Shown: positions 1 through 8,357 of the stretch, one piece after another
How positions within the stretch are numbered: position 1 is the first letter of the stretch
Layout of the letters: each line of letters starts with the position of its first letter
Assembly: GCF_025143365.1 (NCBI RefSeq)
Contig: NZ_JALXPE010000005.1
Location: forward strand, 28,389 to 92,388
From: Microbacterium sp. p3-SID336
Lineage (GTDB): Bacteria; Actinomycetota; Actinomycetes; Actinomycetales; Microbacteriaceae
Direction: 5' to 3'
Length of the DNA: 64,000 nucleotides
Notes under the pieces: generated by a model
What the model was told of the DNA's origin: nothing
What the model saw: the letters and a program-made list of their open reading frames with translations, nothing else
Database searches by the model: none
Position numbers and translations under genes: made by a program

Positions 1-1
1 C

Positions 2-979
2 CTCACCTCGACCATGACGTCGACGAGGAACGTGTGGAAGCTGATCGGCCTGGCGATCCCGCGCGTGATCATGGCGGCCATCATCGGCTTCGTCGTGGCG
101 GAGCCGCTCGTGCTGCAGATCTTCCACAACGACATCTCCCGCGAGGTCGCGGCGACCAACATCGTGCAGGCGCAGTCCGATCAGGAGGCGCTGGAGTCCG
201 GACCGGAGCGGAAGGCGCTCGACGCCGCGTCCGACCGGGTCGCTGCACTCGAGAATCAGGCGGCGACCGGCATCGTCGCGGGCACCGAGTCCTCCTCGGC
301 CACCGAGTCGGCCGCGCAGGCCACGGTGGACGACCTCACCGCGAAGATGACCGCACAGCAGGCCGTGATCGACCAGGCGCGCGTGCTGTACCAGTGCGAA
401 CTGACGGGTGAGGGCGCCGGCACGGTCCCCGGCTGCACGGGCGTGAACGGCGAGGGCGCGAGCTCGCAGGCAGCCCAGGCACAGCTCAACGAGGCGCAGC
501 AGACCTACGACGCGCTGGCCGCACAGCTGCGGACGGCGAACGAGGAGCTCGCGGCCGCGGGCTCCGCCGCGAAGGAGAACACGTCCGCCTCCGAGTCGCA
601 GAACCGCGAACAGGCGAAGGACGAGCTGCCCGCTGCGCGCGACACCTACGACCAGGCGCTCGCCGCCTACAACGCCAGGGCCGACGCGGTGGCGCAGGGC
701 AACGCGGGAGCGGTGGGCCTGCTCAGCCAGATCAGCGGACTCAACCGTCTGAGCGAGAAGGAGCCCGCGATCCTGTGGGCGCACATCCTGATCGCCGCGC
801 TGTTCTTCATGATCGAGCTGCTTCCGGTGCTGGTGAAGGTGCTGACGAGCTACGGCGACCCGAGTCTCTACGAGAAGGCGCTCGCGATCCGCAAGCAGGT
901 CGCCCTCGACAGGGTGACCGCGGAGGGCTTCCGCGACCGCGCCGAGATCGTGACGACGCCGGGGGCGCAAGCCACCTGA
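2..979 (+). CDS. DUF4407 domain membrane protein, 5'-truncated by window edge
   Basis: The frame is open to the left edge, so the real start lies upstream and only the C-terminal part is visible; the in-frame ATG at 14 is probably internal. Counting from that ATG there is a hydrophobic segment at about residues 10-32, a long Ala/Gln/Glu-rich region at about 45-235 that looks like coiled coil, a second membrane segment at about 252-275 containing [12 protein letters not shown], and a short charged tail. Membrane segment, large soluble coiled-coil loop, membrane segment is the arrangement of DUF4407 proteins, which have no established function. The tail runs into a GC-rich repeat tract, so the last codons may already be repeat-derived. 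Confidence 0.75.
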   Translation, partial: LTSTMTSTRNVWKLIGLAIPRVIMAAIIGFVVAEPLVLQIFHNDISREVAATNIVQAQSDQEALESGPERKALDAASDRVAALENQAATGIVAGTESSSATESAAQATVDDLTAKMTAQQAVIDQARVLYQCELTGEGAGTVPGCTGVNGEGASSQAAQAQLNEAQQTYDALAAQLRTANEELAAAGSAAKENTSASESQNREQAKDELPAARDTYDQALAAYNARADAVAQGNAGAVGLLSQISGLNRLSEKEPAILWAHILIAALFFMIELLPVLVKVLTSYGDPSLYEKALAIRKQVALDRVTAEGFRDRAEIVTTPGAQAT

Positions 980-1004
980 GTCCCGGGCGCCGCAGGACCC
1001 GGGG

Positions 1005-1290
1005 CGCAGGCGGACCACGTCGGACGCAGGCGGACTGAGTGGGGATCAGGCGGATCGGGTCGGGCGCAAGCGGACCCGAGTTGGGGCTCCGGCAGATCGG
1101 GGACGGCTCCGGCGCGCCGCCCCTTTGCGTTCAGGCGGATCGGGTCGGACGCAGGCGGCCCGGGTCGGACGCAAGCGGACCGGGGCTAGTTCCGGGGGCC
1201 GCTTCTCGGCGTTCAGGCGGCCGAGTATGGGATCAGGCAGGCTGAGCGCGGGCGCGGGTCGCGCTCGGCACTCAGGCGGACTGAGGTACG
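1005..1290. repeat. Degenerate tandem repeat, unit about 20 bp
   Basis: Units close to CAGGCGGAYCGGGTCGGACG recur with a period of 20 bp from about 1007 to 1080, again at 1131-1190, and as single eroded copies near 1213, 1233 and 1270. Variants include CGCAAGCGGAC and TCAGGCGGAT. The block starts just after the DUF4407 stop and runs to the 3' end of the possible minus-strand ORF at 1272. The units have no long dyad and their spacing degrades towards the right. This is a minisatellite-like tract of unknown role. I see no good gene between 980 and 1271. Confidence 0.65.
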
Positions 1291-1703
1291 CGCGCTGCTG
1301 CGCGGTCCGGGGGGCGTGCGCGGTCGGAGCGCTCGCCCGGTCCGAGCGCGAGGGTGAGGAGGCCCGCCTCGACGCCGCGCGCTCGCGTCGCCGTGTGCGG
1401 GGTGGCGGCGGCTGCGGGGCGCGTCGCCGGTGAGGCGGTGCGGAGCAGGTCGGCGAGCGTCCGGGGCCGGAGCTCCGGGTCGGCGGCGACGGCGAGGGCG
1501 AGAGAGCGGATGAGGGCGACGACGGAGGGCGTCCTCGTCCAGTCGACGGCGGTGACGGCGGCCTCGACCTGGCGCAGCGCGGGCGCGAGCGCGGGATCGC
1601 CGACAGCGCTGTCGTCAGTGAGGTGATCCAGCAGCTGCTCGATGGTCCAATTCGTGTCGATTGGTCCGAGATCGAGCAGTTCGGTGGTGATCGCGGTGTC
1701 CAT
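1272..1703 (-). CDS. Hypothetical protein, 143 aa, divergent to the MocR regulator
   Basis: I do not recognise this ORF. It starts MDTAITTELLDLG and its first ~100 residues have Ala/Leu-rich amphipathic helix character with strongly GC-biased third codon positions, as real genes here do. The last ~40 residues are Arg/Ala/Pro-rich and read into the 20-bp repeat tract. Its ATG lies only 19 bp from the ATG of the divergent MocR-type gene, leaving little room for two promoters unless one transcript is leaderless or the MocR start is further downstream. It could be a small partner of that regulator or a chance ORF; no family evidence separates these. Confidence 0.4.
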   Translation of the reverse strand: MDTAITTELLDLGPIDTNWTIEQLLDHLTDDSAVGDPALAPALRQVEAAVTAVDWTRTPSVVALIRSLALAVAADPELRPRTLADLLRTASPATRPAAAATPHTATRARGVEAGLLTLALGPGERSDRARPPDRAAARVPQSA

Positions 1704-1710
1704 TGGTCCA
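1643..1710. promoter_or_regulatory. TTGGTCC direct repeats, candidate MocR operator
   Basis: TGGTCCAA at 1643-1650, TTGGTCC at 1661-1667 and TTGGTCCA at 1703-1710 lie just upstream of the MocR-type gene; the inverted form TGGACCA follows at 1757-1763. MocR regulators commonly bind short repeated half-sites in their own promoter region. Binding here is inferred. Confidence 0.4.
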
Positions 1711-1722
1711 GAATCGGATCTC

Positions 1723-3255
1723 ATGAGCACGCAGCACAGGGCCAATGCCCTGCCAGTGGACCAGGGATCGGCCACGGTGGACTCGACCCGCGTGCCTGCC
1801 GCCCCTCCCGTCGCCACGGCGGAGCCTCTGGTGCAGGCGGGGGAGGCGTCGGCCGCCGGTCTCGCTGCCCGGCTCGGTCGGTGGACGCACGGCGACGGCA
1901 CCCTCGCCCTCCGGCTCTCGCGGGCGCTGGCCGCCCTGATCGCGGGCGGTGAGCTGCGCGCGGGGGACCGGCTGCCCGCGGAGCGCGCCCTCGCCACCGT
2001 GGTCTCGGTGTCGCGCGGCACGGTGGTCTCGGCCTACGCCGCGCTCGCCGAACAGGGGCTCGTCGAGCGTCGACAGGGCAGCGGCACGCGGGTGTCCGGC
2101 GCCGCGTCGGGGGCTCCGGTCGCGCGTCCCGGCCGCGGCGAGGCGCTGTTCTCGGCCGTGCCCAACACGATCGATCTGCTGCGCACCGTGCCGCAGATCC
2201 CCGAGCTGGGTGTGCAGCTGATCCGCGACCATCAGCCGCGCCTCGACCTGGCACTGCTGCCGGAGACCGACCCGGCGGGGCTCCCCGCGCTCCGCGAGCT
2301 GATCGCCGACATGTACCGGGCGGAGGGCACGCCCACCACTCCGGAGCAGATCCTGGTGACGCATGGCGCCCAGCAGGCGATCAGCCTCGTGGTGAACGCG
2401 CTGGTCGGACCCGGAGACATCGTGCTCGCCGAGGAGATCACGTGGCCGGGGGTGACGGACAGCGTGGGGCTGCGCGGCGGGACCGTGCACGGGGTGCCGA
2501 TGGGCGCGGACGGGCTGGACGTGGTCGCGCTGGAGCAGGCGATGGCGCGGCTCCGACCCGTGCTCGTCGCACTGAATCCGCACCATCAGAATCCCACCGG
2601 GACGCGTCTGCCCGCCGCGGCGCGGCACCGCGTGGCCGAGCTCGCCGCGCAGTACGGAGTGCCCGTGATCGAGGACAGGGTGGTGGCGGGCATCTCCTTC
2701 GACGGCGTGGTGCCGCCGACGCTCGCCGCCGAGCGGGTCGATGCCCCGATGATGGTCGTGGAGTCCGTGTCGAAGTGGGCCTGGGCCGGGCTGCGGATCG
2801 GGTGGCTGCGCGCCGACCCCGTGCTGGTGCGGCGGCTGCGCGGAGCCCGGCAGCTCGCCGACCAGTCCACGAGCGTGCCGGGGCAGCTGCTCGCGCTCGA
2901 CCTCATCGCCCACGCCGATGAGCTGCGGCTGGCCAACAGCCGCGTCCACCAGGAGCGGCTGCGGCTGCTGGAGCAGCTGATGGCGGAGCACCTTCCGGAC
3001 TGGACGTATGACGCGCCGCGCGGCGGGCTGTCGCTGTGGGCAGCGCTGCCCCGCGGCTCCGCCACCGCGCTGGCCAGGGTGGCGGCCGCGCACGGAGTGT
3101 CGATCGCAGGCACGGCTGCGTTCGCCGCCTCGGCCGCTCCGGACGACCACGTGCGCCTTCCCTTCACCGCGCCCGACGACGTGCTCGCGGAGGGCGTCCG
3201 TCGCCTGGGTGCCGCCTGGCGCGAATACCGGGAATCCCTCGACCGTCCGGCCTGA
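1723..3255 (+). CDS. MocR-family (GntR-HTH plus aminotransferase class I) transcriptional regulator
   Basis: About 510 residues. After a ~50-residue Ala/Pro-rich leader there is a winged-helix GntR domain (about 60-125, with GDRLPAERALA and SRGTVVSAYAALAEQGLVERR), a linker, and a fold-type I aminotransferase domain (about 160-505). The latter includes THGAQQAI, the NPHHQNPTG loop and SVSKWAWAGLRIGW, which carries the PLP-binding Lys. MocR proteins sense PLP or PLP adducts and control vitamin B6, GABA or transport genes. ATG 1723 is the best candidate; the long leader means GTG 1756 or 1780 could also serve. It is followed after 29 bp by an aldo/keto reductase, a possible target, but the regulon cannot be read from sequence. 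Confidence 0.85.
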   Translation: MSTQHRANALPVDQGSATVDSTRVPAAPPVATAEPLVQAGEASAAGLAARLGRWTHGDGTLALRLSRALAALIAGGELRAGDRLPAERALATVVSVSRGTVVSAYAALAEQGLVERRQGSGTRVSGAASGAPVARPGRGEALFSAVPNTIDLLRTVPQIPELGVQLIRDHQPRLDLALLPETDPAGLPALRELIADMYRAEGTPTTPEQILVTHGAQQAISLVVNALVGPGDIVLAEEITWPGVTDSVGLRGGTVHGVPMGADGLDVVALEQAMARLRPVLVALNPHHQNPTGTRLPAAARHRVAELAAQYGVPVIEDRVVAGISFDGVVPPTLAAERVDAPMMVVESVSKWAWAGLRIGWLRADPVLVRRLRGARQLADQSTSVPGQLLALDLIAHADELRLANSRVHQERLRLLEQLMAEHLPDWTYDAPRGGLSLWAALPRGSATALARVAAAHGVSIAGTAAFAASAAPDDHVRLPFTAPDDVLAEGVRRLGAAWREYRESLDRPA

Positions 3256-3284
3256 GCGTCCGCCGCCGGGACTAGCGTTGATCC

Positions 3285-4298
3285 ATGGTCAACTATCGCT
3301 ATCTCGGCAACAGCGGTCTCAAGGTCTCGGAGATCACCTACGGCAACTGGGTCACGCACGCTTCGCAGGTGGAAGACGACGCGGCCGTGAAGACCGTGCA
3401 TGCCGCTCTCGACGCCGGCATCACCACGTTCGACACCGCAGACACCTACGCCAACACGGCCGCCGAGGTCGTGCTCGGCAGGGCGCTGGAGGGGCAGCGG
3501 CGCGAGGGGCTGGAGATCTTCACGAAGGTCTACTTCCCGACCGGCCCGAAGGGCCCGAACGACACCGGCTTGAGCCGCAAGCACATCATGGAGTCGATCA
3601 ACGGCTCGCTGAAGCGACTCGGCACCGACTACGTGGATCTGTATCAGGCGCACCGCTTCGACTACGAGACCCCGCTGGAGGAGACGTTCCAGGCCTTCGC
3701 CGACGTCGTCCGTCAGGGCAAGGCGCTCTACATCGGCGTCTCGGAGTGGACGGCGGAGCAGCTCCGCGACGGTCACGCCCTGGCGAAGCAGCTCGGCATC
3801 CAGCTCATCTCGAACCAGCCGCAGTACTCGATGCTGTGGCGGGTCATCGAGGGCAAGGTCGTGCCCGCGTCGGAGGAGCTCGGGATCTCCCAGATCGTCT
3901 GGTCGCCCATGGCGCAGGGCGTGCTGAGCGGCAAGTACCTGCCGGGGCAGCCGGTGCCGGAGGGGTCGCGCGCGACCGACCAGAACTCGGGCGCCGGGTT
4001 CATCAAGAGCTTCCTGCAGGACGACATCCTCACCGCGGTGCAGCGTCTGAAGCCGATCGCCGAGCAGGCGGGGCTGTCGATGCCGCAGCTCGCGATCGCG
4101 TGGGTGCTGCAGAACCCGAACGTCGCGGCGGCCCTCGTGGGCGCCTCCCGTCCGGAGCAGCTCGCCGACACCGTCAAGGCCTCGGGCGTGACGCTCGACG
4201 CCGACACGCTCTCCGCGATCGACGAGGCCCTGGGCGACACGGTCAACCGGGACCCGGAGCACACCTACTCCGTCTCCCCGAAGAGCCGCCTGGTCTGA
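3285..4298 (+). CDS. Aldo/keto reductase (Kv-beta/YghZ-like)
   Basis: A 337-residue NADPH-dependent TIM-barrel reductase. The catalytic tetrad is visible as Asp and Tyr in FDTADTYANT, Lys in EIFTKVYF and His in DLYQAHRFD. The C-terminal cofactor region has GASRPEQL and the ending resembles the voltage-gated K+ channel beta-subunit-like AKRs, which reduce aldehydes such as methylglyoxal. It follows the MocR-type regulator by 29 bp; TAGCGT just ahead of the ATG could be a -10 for a near-leaderless transcript. A strong terminator follows. Physiological substrate unknown. MocR proximity raises the possibility of a pyridoxal-reductase role, but nothing in the sequence settles that. Confidence 0.88.
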   Translation: MVNYRYLGNSGLKVSEITYGNWVTHASQVEDDAAVKTVHAALDAGITTFDTADTYANTAAEVVLGRALEGQRREGLEIFTKVYFPTGPKGPNDTGLSRKHIMESINGSLKRLGTDYVDLYQAHRFDYETPLEETFQAFADVVRQGKALYIGVSEWTAEQLRDGHALAKQLGIQLISNQPQYSMLWRVIEGKVVPASEELGISQIVWSPMAQGVLSGKYLPGQPVPEGSRATDQNSGAGFIKSFLQDDILTAVQRLKPIAEQAGLSMPQLAIAWVLQNPNVAAALVGASRPEQLADTVKASGVTLDADTLSAIDEALGDTVNRDPEHTYSVSPKSRLV

Positions 4299-4308
4299 CC
4301 CGGCCGAA

Positions 4309-4351
4309 GCGAAGACCCCCTCGCGCCGGTGACGGTGGAGGGGGTCTTCGC
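4309..4351 (+). terminator. Intrinsic terminator-like hairpin
   Basis: Perfect 14-bp stem GCGAAGACCCCCTC (4309-4322) with GAGGGGGTCTTCGC (4338-4351) and a 15-nt loop, 11 bp after the aldo/keto reductase stop. No long T-run follows, as usual in high-GC actinobacteria. Confidence 0.75.
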
Positions 4352-4425
4352 AGGTGGCGGACGTTTCGGCAGCCAGCAGCTCGCGCGATCGCTGACCCCC
4401 GTCGACTCCGCACGGGACGCCGGCG

Positions 4426-4941
4426 TCAGCCGAGGGTGATGTCGACCTGGATCTCCGTGGCGAGGCGCTCCAGGTCGGCGCGCAGCGCGTCGAGGTCGAC
4501 GGTCGCCGGGACCTTCGCGATCACCGATGCCTCGAACAGCCGCCCGCCCGCCATCGCCGCATCGCGGGTCTCGGTCGCGAGCTCCTCGATGCTCAGAGCG
4601 TGCGCGTTCAGCACGGCCGACACCTCCCGGATGATGCCGGGGCGGTCGTTGCCCAGCACCTGCATCACCAGCAGCTGCTCCTCGGCCTCCGCCTGCTGCG
4701 GCGTCCCGGTCAGCACCGACAGGGTCAGCAGTCCCTGGCCCTGGATCGCGCGCAGCGCGGTCTCCAGCTCGCCCGCCCGCTCGGTGGGGATCGACACCTC
4801 GATCACGCCCGCGAAGGTTCCGGCGAGCTCGGCCAGGGAGCTGTTCTCCCAGTTGCCGCCGTGGGCGTCGACGACATCGGCGACCGCGGCGACGAGTCCC
4901 GGCCGGTCGGCACCCGCGACAGTGAGGATGAGTGTGGTCAT
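4426..4941 (-). CDS. ACT-domain protein, glycine-cleavage regulator GcvR-like
   Basis: 171 residues with two ACT domains in tandem (about 1-80 and 90-170). Each opens with the ligand-binding pattern of this family: AGADRPGLVAAVADVVDAHG and LGNDRPGIIREVSAVLNAH. Stand-alone double-ACT proteins of this length resemble GcvR and related amino-acid-sensing proteins; the ligand is not known here. It is last in a minus-strand run after the Cds1-like gene (gap 20 bp) and may be read from the ribokinase promoter or its own. Pairing with a cysteine-consuming PLP enzyme makes an amino-acid-sensing role plausible. Confidence 0.75.
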   Translation of the reverse strand: MTTLILTVAGADRPGLVAAVADVVDAHGGNWENSSLAELAGTFAGVIEVSIPTERAGELETALRAIQGQGLLTLSVLTGTPQQAEAEEQLLVMQVLGNDRPGIIREVSAVLNAHALSIEELATETRDAAMAGGRLFEASVIAKVPATVDLDALRADLERLATEIQVDITLG

Positions 4942-4961
4942 GGCCTCAGCGTAGCCCGGGG

Positions 4962-6020
4962 TCAGACCGCCCAGACCCCCGACTCCAGGAAGTGCTCCAG
5001 GCGGGCGCGGTGCGGGGCGAGGTCCCACCCCTGCTGTGCGACCCAGTCGTCGGAGTAGTACGTGTTGGCGTAGCGCACACCGCTGTCGCAGATCAGCGTC
5101 ACGACGCTGCCGGTCTCGCCCGCGGCCCGCATCCGGGCGATGAGCTGGAAGGCGCCGTACAGGTTCGTGCCCGTGGAGCCGCCGGCCCAGTGCAGGGTGC
5201 GCTCGCGGAGCAGGCGGATCGCGGCGATGGAGCCCGCGTCCGGCACCTGGATCATCTCGTCGATCACGGTCGGCACGAACGAGGCCTCCACGCGGGGGCG
5301 CCCGATGCCCTCGATGCGGCTCGGGCGACCGGCGGGCGGGTCGACCGTGCCGGCCCATCCGTCGTAGAAGGCCGAGCCCTCGGGGTCGACCACCGCGATC
5401 CGGGTCTCATGCCGGCGGTAGGTCACGTACCGGCCGAAGGTCGCGCTCGTGCCGCCGGTGCCCGCGCCGGTGACGATCCACCTCGGGATGGGGTGCCGCT
5501 CCTGGGCGAGCTGGCTGAACACGCTCTCGGCGATGTTGTTGTTGCCGCGCCAGTCGGTCGCCCGCTCGGCGAACGTGAACTGGTCGAGGTAGTGGCCCTG
5601 GCACCCGGCCGCGAGCCGCTGCGCCTCGGGTGACATGTCCTCCGCCCGATCCACGAAGTGGCAGGTGCCGCCGTAGAACTCGATCAGGTCGATCTTCTCC
5701 TGCACGGTAGACCGCGGCACGACGGTGATGAAGGTGAGGCCGAGCATGCGGGCGAAGTACGCCTCGGATACGGCGGTCGAGCCGCTCGACGACTCCACGA
5801 GCGTCGTGCCCTCGCGGATGCGGCCGTTCACCAGGCCGTACAGGATGAGCGAGCGCGCCAGACGGTGCTTCAACGACCCGGTGGGGTGCACCGACTCGTC
5901 CTTCAGGTACAGGTCGATGCCCCACTCGGCCGGCAGCGGGAACAGGTGCAGGTGCGTGTCGGCGCTGCGGTTCGCGTCGGCTTCCAGCAGGGCGATCGCG
6001 GTGCTGGTCCAGTCGCTCAT
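4962..6020 (-). CDS. PLP-dependent cysteine synthase-family enzyme, Cds1-like L-cysteine desulfhydrase
   Basis: 352 residues of the tryptophan-synthase-beta superfamily. Lys51 in [13 protein letters not shown] is the expected PLP lysine, [14 protein letters not shown] follows the substrate loop, and [15 protein letters not shown] is the phosphate-binding glycine loop. The N-terminal [13 protein letters not shown] and the C-terminal [10 protein letters not shown] match the mycobacterial Cds1 type, reported to release H2S, pyruvate and ammonia from cysteine. Cysteine synthase activity cannot be excluded from sequence. It starts 22 bp after the GntR gene, so it may be a downstream member of the ribokinase-rbsD-gntR transcript, an unexpected pairing for a sugar operon. 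Confidence 0.78.
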   Translation of the reverse strand: MSDWTSTAIALLEADANRSADTHLHLFPLPAEWGIDLYLKDESVHPTGSLKHRLARSLILYGLVNGRIREGTTLVESSSGSTAVSEAYFARMLGLTFITVVPRSTVQEKIDLIEFYGGTCHFVDRAEDMSPEAQRLAAGCQGHYLDQFTFAERATDWRGNNNIAESVFSQLAQERHPIPRWIVTGAGTGGTSATFGRYVTYRRHETRIAVVDPEGSAFYDGWAGTVDPPAGRPSRIEGIGRPRVEASFVPTVIDEMIQVPDAGSIAAIRLLRERTLHWAGGSTGTNLYGAFQLIARMRAAGETGSVVTLICDSGVRYANTYYSDDWVAQQGWDLAPHRARLEHFLESGVWAV

Positions 6021-6042
6021 GCCTTCGAGCGTAGCGGGGTGC

Positions 6043-6855
6043 TCAGCCGACGGTGCCGGCGGGGGAGGCGCCGCCCGATCCGTCGAGATGCAGCAGCGAG
6101 GCCTGTGACTGCTCCTGCTGCAGCTGGAACTCGAAGCGGGAGCGGTCGCCGCGGTGATACGCGATGAAGTACTCGATGGGCACGCCGTCCTCGCTGCGGC
6201 TGACACTGCGCAGGCGGAGCAGGGCCGACCCGGCGCTGATGCCGAGGTGCTGCGCCTGGTCGTGCGTGGCCACGGTCGCCTCCGCGGAGCGCACGCCGTG
6301 CGTCGCGACGATGCCGTGCTCTGCGAGCAGCCGGTACAGCGACGCCTCGGTGAGGTCGGCACCGAGGGTCACGCCGCCGACCGCCTCCGGCATCCACGTG
6401 GTCGACAGGGACCACGGCTCGCCGTCCACGTGGCGCAGCCGCTCCAGCGCGACGACGGGCGAGCCGACCGGCACCTCCAGCGCCAGCGCGACCTCCTCAT
6501 CCGCCACGGTCTGCTCGTGCCGCAGCACGTCGCTGTGCACGTGCCCGCCACGGCGCTCCACGTCGTCGTACAGGCCGACGAGCGTGTGCACGAGACTCTC
6601 GCTCGTGCGGGGGCGGGAGACGAAGGTGCCCTTGCCCTTCACGCGCTCGACGAGGCCCTCGTGCTCGAGCTGCGCGAGGGCCTGCCGCACGACCGTGCGG
6701 GAGATGCCGTAGCGCTCGCACAGGCGGTGCTCGCCGGGCAGGGGGTCGCCCGGCTGCAGTCCGTCCCTGGCGATGCCGTCGATGATCAGCTGGCGCAGCT
6801 GGTCGTACATGGGGGCAGCGGAGTGGCGGTCGATCGCATCCTCGACGGTGGTCAT
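6043..6855 (-). CDS. GntR-family regulator with UTRA (HutC-type) ligand domain
   Basis: 270 residues: winged helix at about 12-80 ([34 protein letters not shown] and KGKGTFVSR) and a UTRA effector domain at about 95-255. It overlaps the rbsD stop by one base (TGATG), so it is the third gene of rbsK-rbsD-gntR. HutC-type proteins bind palindromes with CTGT...ACAG-like arms. Such sites (ACCTGTAACGACAGGT and relatives) occur in the promoter of this operon at 8298-8338, at 28083-28121 and, weaker, at 17449-17464. I infer it is the repressor of all three loci, responding to a sugar or sugar phosphate. Regulator-site pairing is inferred, not shown. Confidence 0.85.
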   Translation of the reverse strand: MTTVEDAIDRHSAAPMYDQLRQLIIDGIARDGLQPGDPLPGEHRLCERYGISRTVVRQALAQLEHEGLVERVKGKGTFVSRPRTSESLVHTLVGLYDDVERRGGHVHSDVLRHEQTVADEEVALALEVPVGSPVVALERLRHVDGEPWSLSTTWMPEAVGGVTLGADLTEASLYRLLAEHGIVATHGVRSAEATVATHDQAQHLGISAGSALLRLRSVSRSEDGVPIEYFIAYHRGDRSRFEFQLQQEQSQASLLHLDGSGGASPAGTVG

Positions 6856-7259
6856 CAGTACGCCACCCCCGCGTGCAGGATCACGTTGGCGTAGGGCGTG
6901 TACTCGCCGGAGCGCACGAAGGCCCGGGCCGCATGCGTGCGCTCCTTGAACGCGACATGCGGCACCATCACGATCTCGAAGCCCATGCCGGCGAACCGCT
7001 CGCGCAGCGCCTCCAGCATCTCGGGGCTCTGCTCGGCGATCTCGGCGGAGACCGTCGCCCCCTCCACCACGAGCTCGGCGAGCACGGTGTCGAGCACGTC
7101 GAGGAACGCCGGGGCGCCGGGCCGGTAGGCGAGGTCGATGCGCTCGGCGCCGGGCGGGATCGGCAGGCCGGCGTCGGTCACGACGAGCATGTCGGTGTGC
7201 CCGGTCTCGCTGATGACCCGCGACAGGGCGGGGTTGATCGTGGTCGACGTCTTGCGCAT
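6855..7259 (-). CDS. rbsD: RbsD-family D-ribose pyranase
   Basis: 134 residues, the usual RbsD length. It begins MRKTSTTINPALSRVISETGHTDMLVVTDAG, containing the conserved His of GHTD and Asp of TDAGLPIP, and ends with the YTPYANVILHAGVAY family tail. RbsD interconverts pyranose and furanose forms so that ribokinase gets its substrate. It follows ribokinase with a 14-bp gap and overlaps the GntR start. A second RbsD/FucU-family protein, the fucose mutarotase, is encoded at 14838, so the two should not be confused. The sugar may be ribose or another pentose or hexose given the regulon. Confidence 0.9.
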   Translation of the reverse strand: MRKTSTTINPALSRVISETGHTDMLVVTDAGLPIPPGAERIDLAYRPGAPAFLDVLDTVLAELVVEGATVSAEIAEQSPEMLEALRERFAGMGFEIVMVPHVAFKERTHAARAFVRSGEYTPYANVILHAGVAY

Positions 7260-7273
7260 CGGTGCTCCTGGGT

Positions 7274-8236
7274 TCAGTTCGGGACGGCGGCGGTGGTGCG
7301 CTCCGCGAGGAAGGCCTCGACGTCGGCGCGGTGGGGGAGGCTCGGAGACGCCCCCTGCTTCGTGACGGTGAGGGCTCCGGCGGCCGTCGCCAGGCGCACC
7401 GCGTCCGTCAGCGTCGCTCCGCTCGCGAGCGCGGCGCCGAGGTAGCCCGCGTAGGCGTCGCCGGCGGCGGTGGTGTCCACGGCCTCGACGGGGAAGGGCG
7501 GGACGACCGTGGCGCCCTCCGGCGTCACCACGCACGAGCCCTGACCCGCGAGCGTGATGACCGCGGCCCCGACGCCCTGCTCCAGGAACCAGCGCCCTGC
7601 GCGCTCCGCGGAAGCGGCATCCGTCACCTCGATGCCGCTGATGAGCGAGGCCTCCGTCTCGTTGGGCGTGACGATGTCGATGCTGCGCCAGATCGCAGGC
7701 TCCAGCTCGGCGGCGGGGGCCGGGTCGAGGATCACGGTCATCCCGTGTGCGCGGCCCTGCCCGGTGATGTGGGCCGTGAGTGCGGACGGCGTCTCCAGCT
7801 GCGTGAGCAGCACCGACGTGGTGGGCGCGAGCGCCGCCAGGGCCTCGTCGATCTGTTCGGTGCTCAGCGCCGCGTTGGCGAGCGGCACCATGACGATGTC
7901 GTTCTGGGCCGAGGCGTCGACCCGGATGTGCGCGATCCCGGTCGGGCCCGGTACGGTGCGCAGGTGGGCGAGGTCGACGCCCGCCGCGGTGAGCCCGTCG
8001 ACCACGAGGTCGTGGAACAGGTCGTCTCCGACGCAGCCCACGAAGCTCGTACGTGCGCCGGAGCGCCCGGCGGCGACCGCCTGGTTCGCGCCCTTGCCGC
8101 CGAGCATCAGGGTGAACTGATCGCCGAGGATGGTCTCTCCGCGCGCGGGCAGCCGCCCGGAGAAGGTCGTGACGTCGGCCGTGACACTGCCGACGATGAC
8201 GACGCCGGAGCGGTCGCCGGGGTGTGCGGGGGTCAT
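7274..8236 (-). CDS. rbsK: Ribokinase (PfkB family)
   Basis: 320 residues. The N-terminal SVTADVTTFSGRLPARGETILG and [15 protein letters not shown] are the sugar-binding PfkB signature; the C-terminal VDTTAAGDAYAGYLGAALASG holds the catalytic Asp of the second signature. ATG 8236 is chosen over longer starts because AGGAG lies 5 bases before it. It is first in the rbsK-rbsD-gntR operon, divergent from the transaldolase-like gene, with two operator-like palindromes in the shared 121-bp region. Known role: ATP-dependent phosphorylation of ribose at O5. Close PfkB relatives use other sugars, so the true substrate depends on the wider regulon. Confidence 0.88.
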   Translation of the reverse strand: MTPAHPGDRSGVVIVGSVTADVTTFSGRLPARGETILGDQFTLMLGGKGANQAVAAGRSGARTSFVGCVGDDLFHDLVVDGLTAAGVDLAHLRTVPGPTGIAHIRVDASAQNDIVMVPLANAALSTEQIDEALAALAPTTSVLLTQLETPSALTAHITGQGRAHGMTVILDPAPAAELEPAIWRSIDIVTPNETEASLISGIEVTDAASAERAGRWFLEQGVGAAVITLAGQGSCVVTPEGATVVPPFPVEAVDTTAAGDAYAGYLGAALASGATLTDAVRLATAAGALTVTKQGASPSLPHRADVEAFLAERTTAAVPN

Positions 8237-8280
8237 CTCGCTCCTGATCCTCCTCGACAGCGCGGGGCGCTCCCGTGTCT

Positions 8281-8338
8281 TTGACAAGGATCGGGAGCTG
8301 TCATTACATTAGCCGAGTCCCCACCTGTAACGACAGGT
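8281..8338 (+). promoter_or_regulatory. Promoter with two GntR operator-like palindromes
   Basis: TTGACA at 8281-8286 and TTACAT at 8304-8309 are spaced 17 bp and point to the transaldolase-like gene. CTGTCATTACAT (8298-8309) covers the -10, and ACCTGTAACGACAGGT (8323-8338) follows it. The same palindrome recurs at 28083-28121. Occupancy would block the plus promoter and probably the divergent rbsK promoter. Confidence 0.7.
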
Positions 8339-8357
8339 TGTCCGCGAGGAGACCCCG

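Noticed and set aside
1005-1290. CRISPR array
   Set aside because: The units are contiguous and degenerate with no unique spacers of constant length and no cas genes.
1615-3150. 511-codon minus-strand ORF opposite the MocR gene
   Set aside because: Arg/His/Gly-rich composition without any domain; it mirrors a recognisable plus-strand protein and is a GC-bias shadow.
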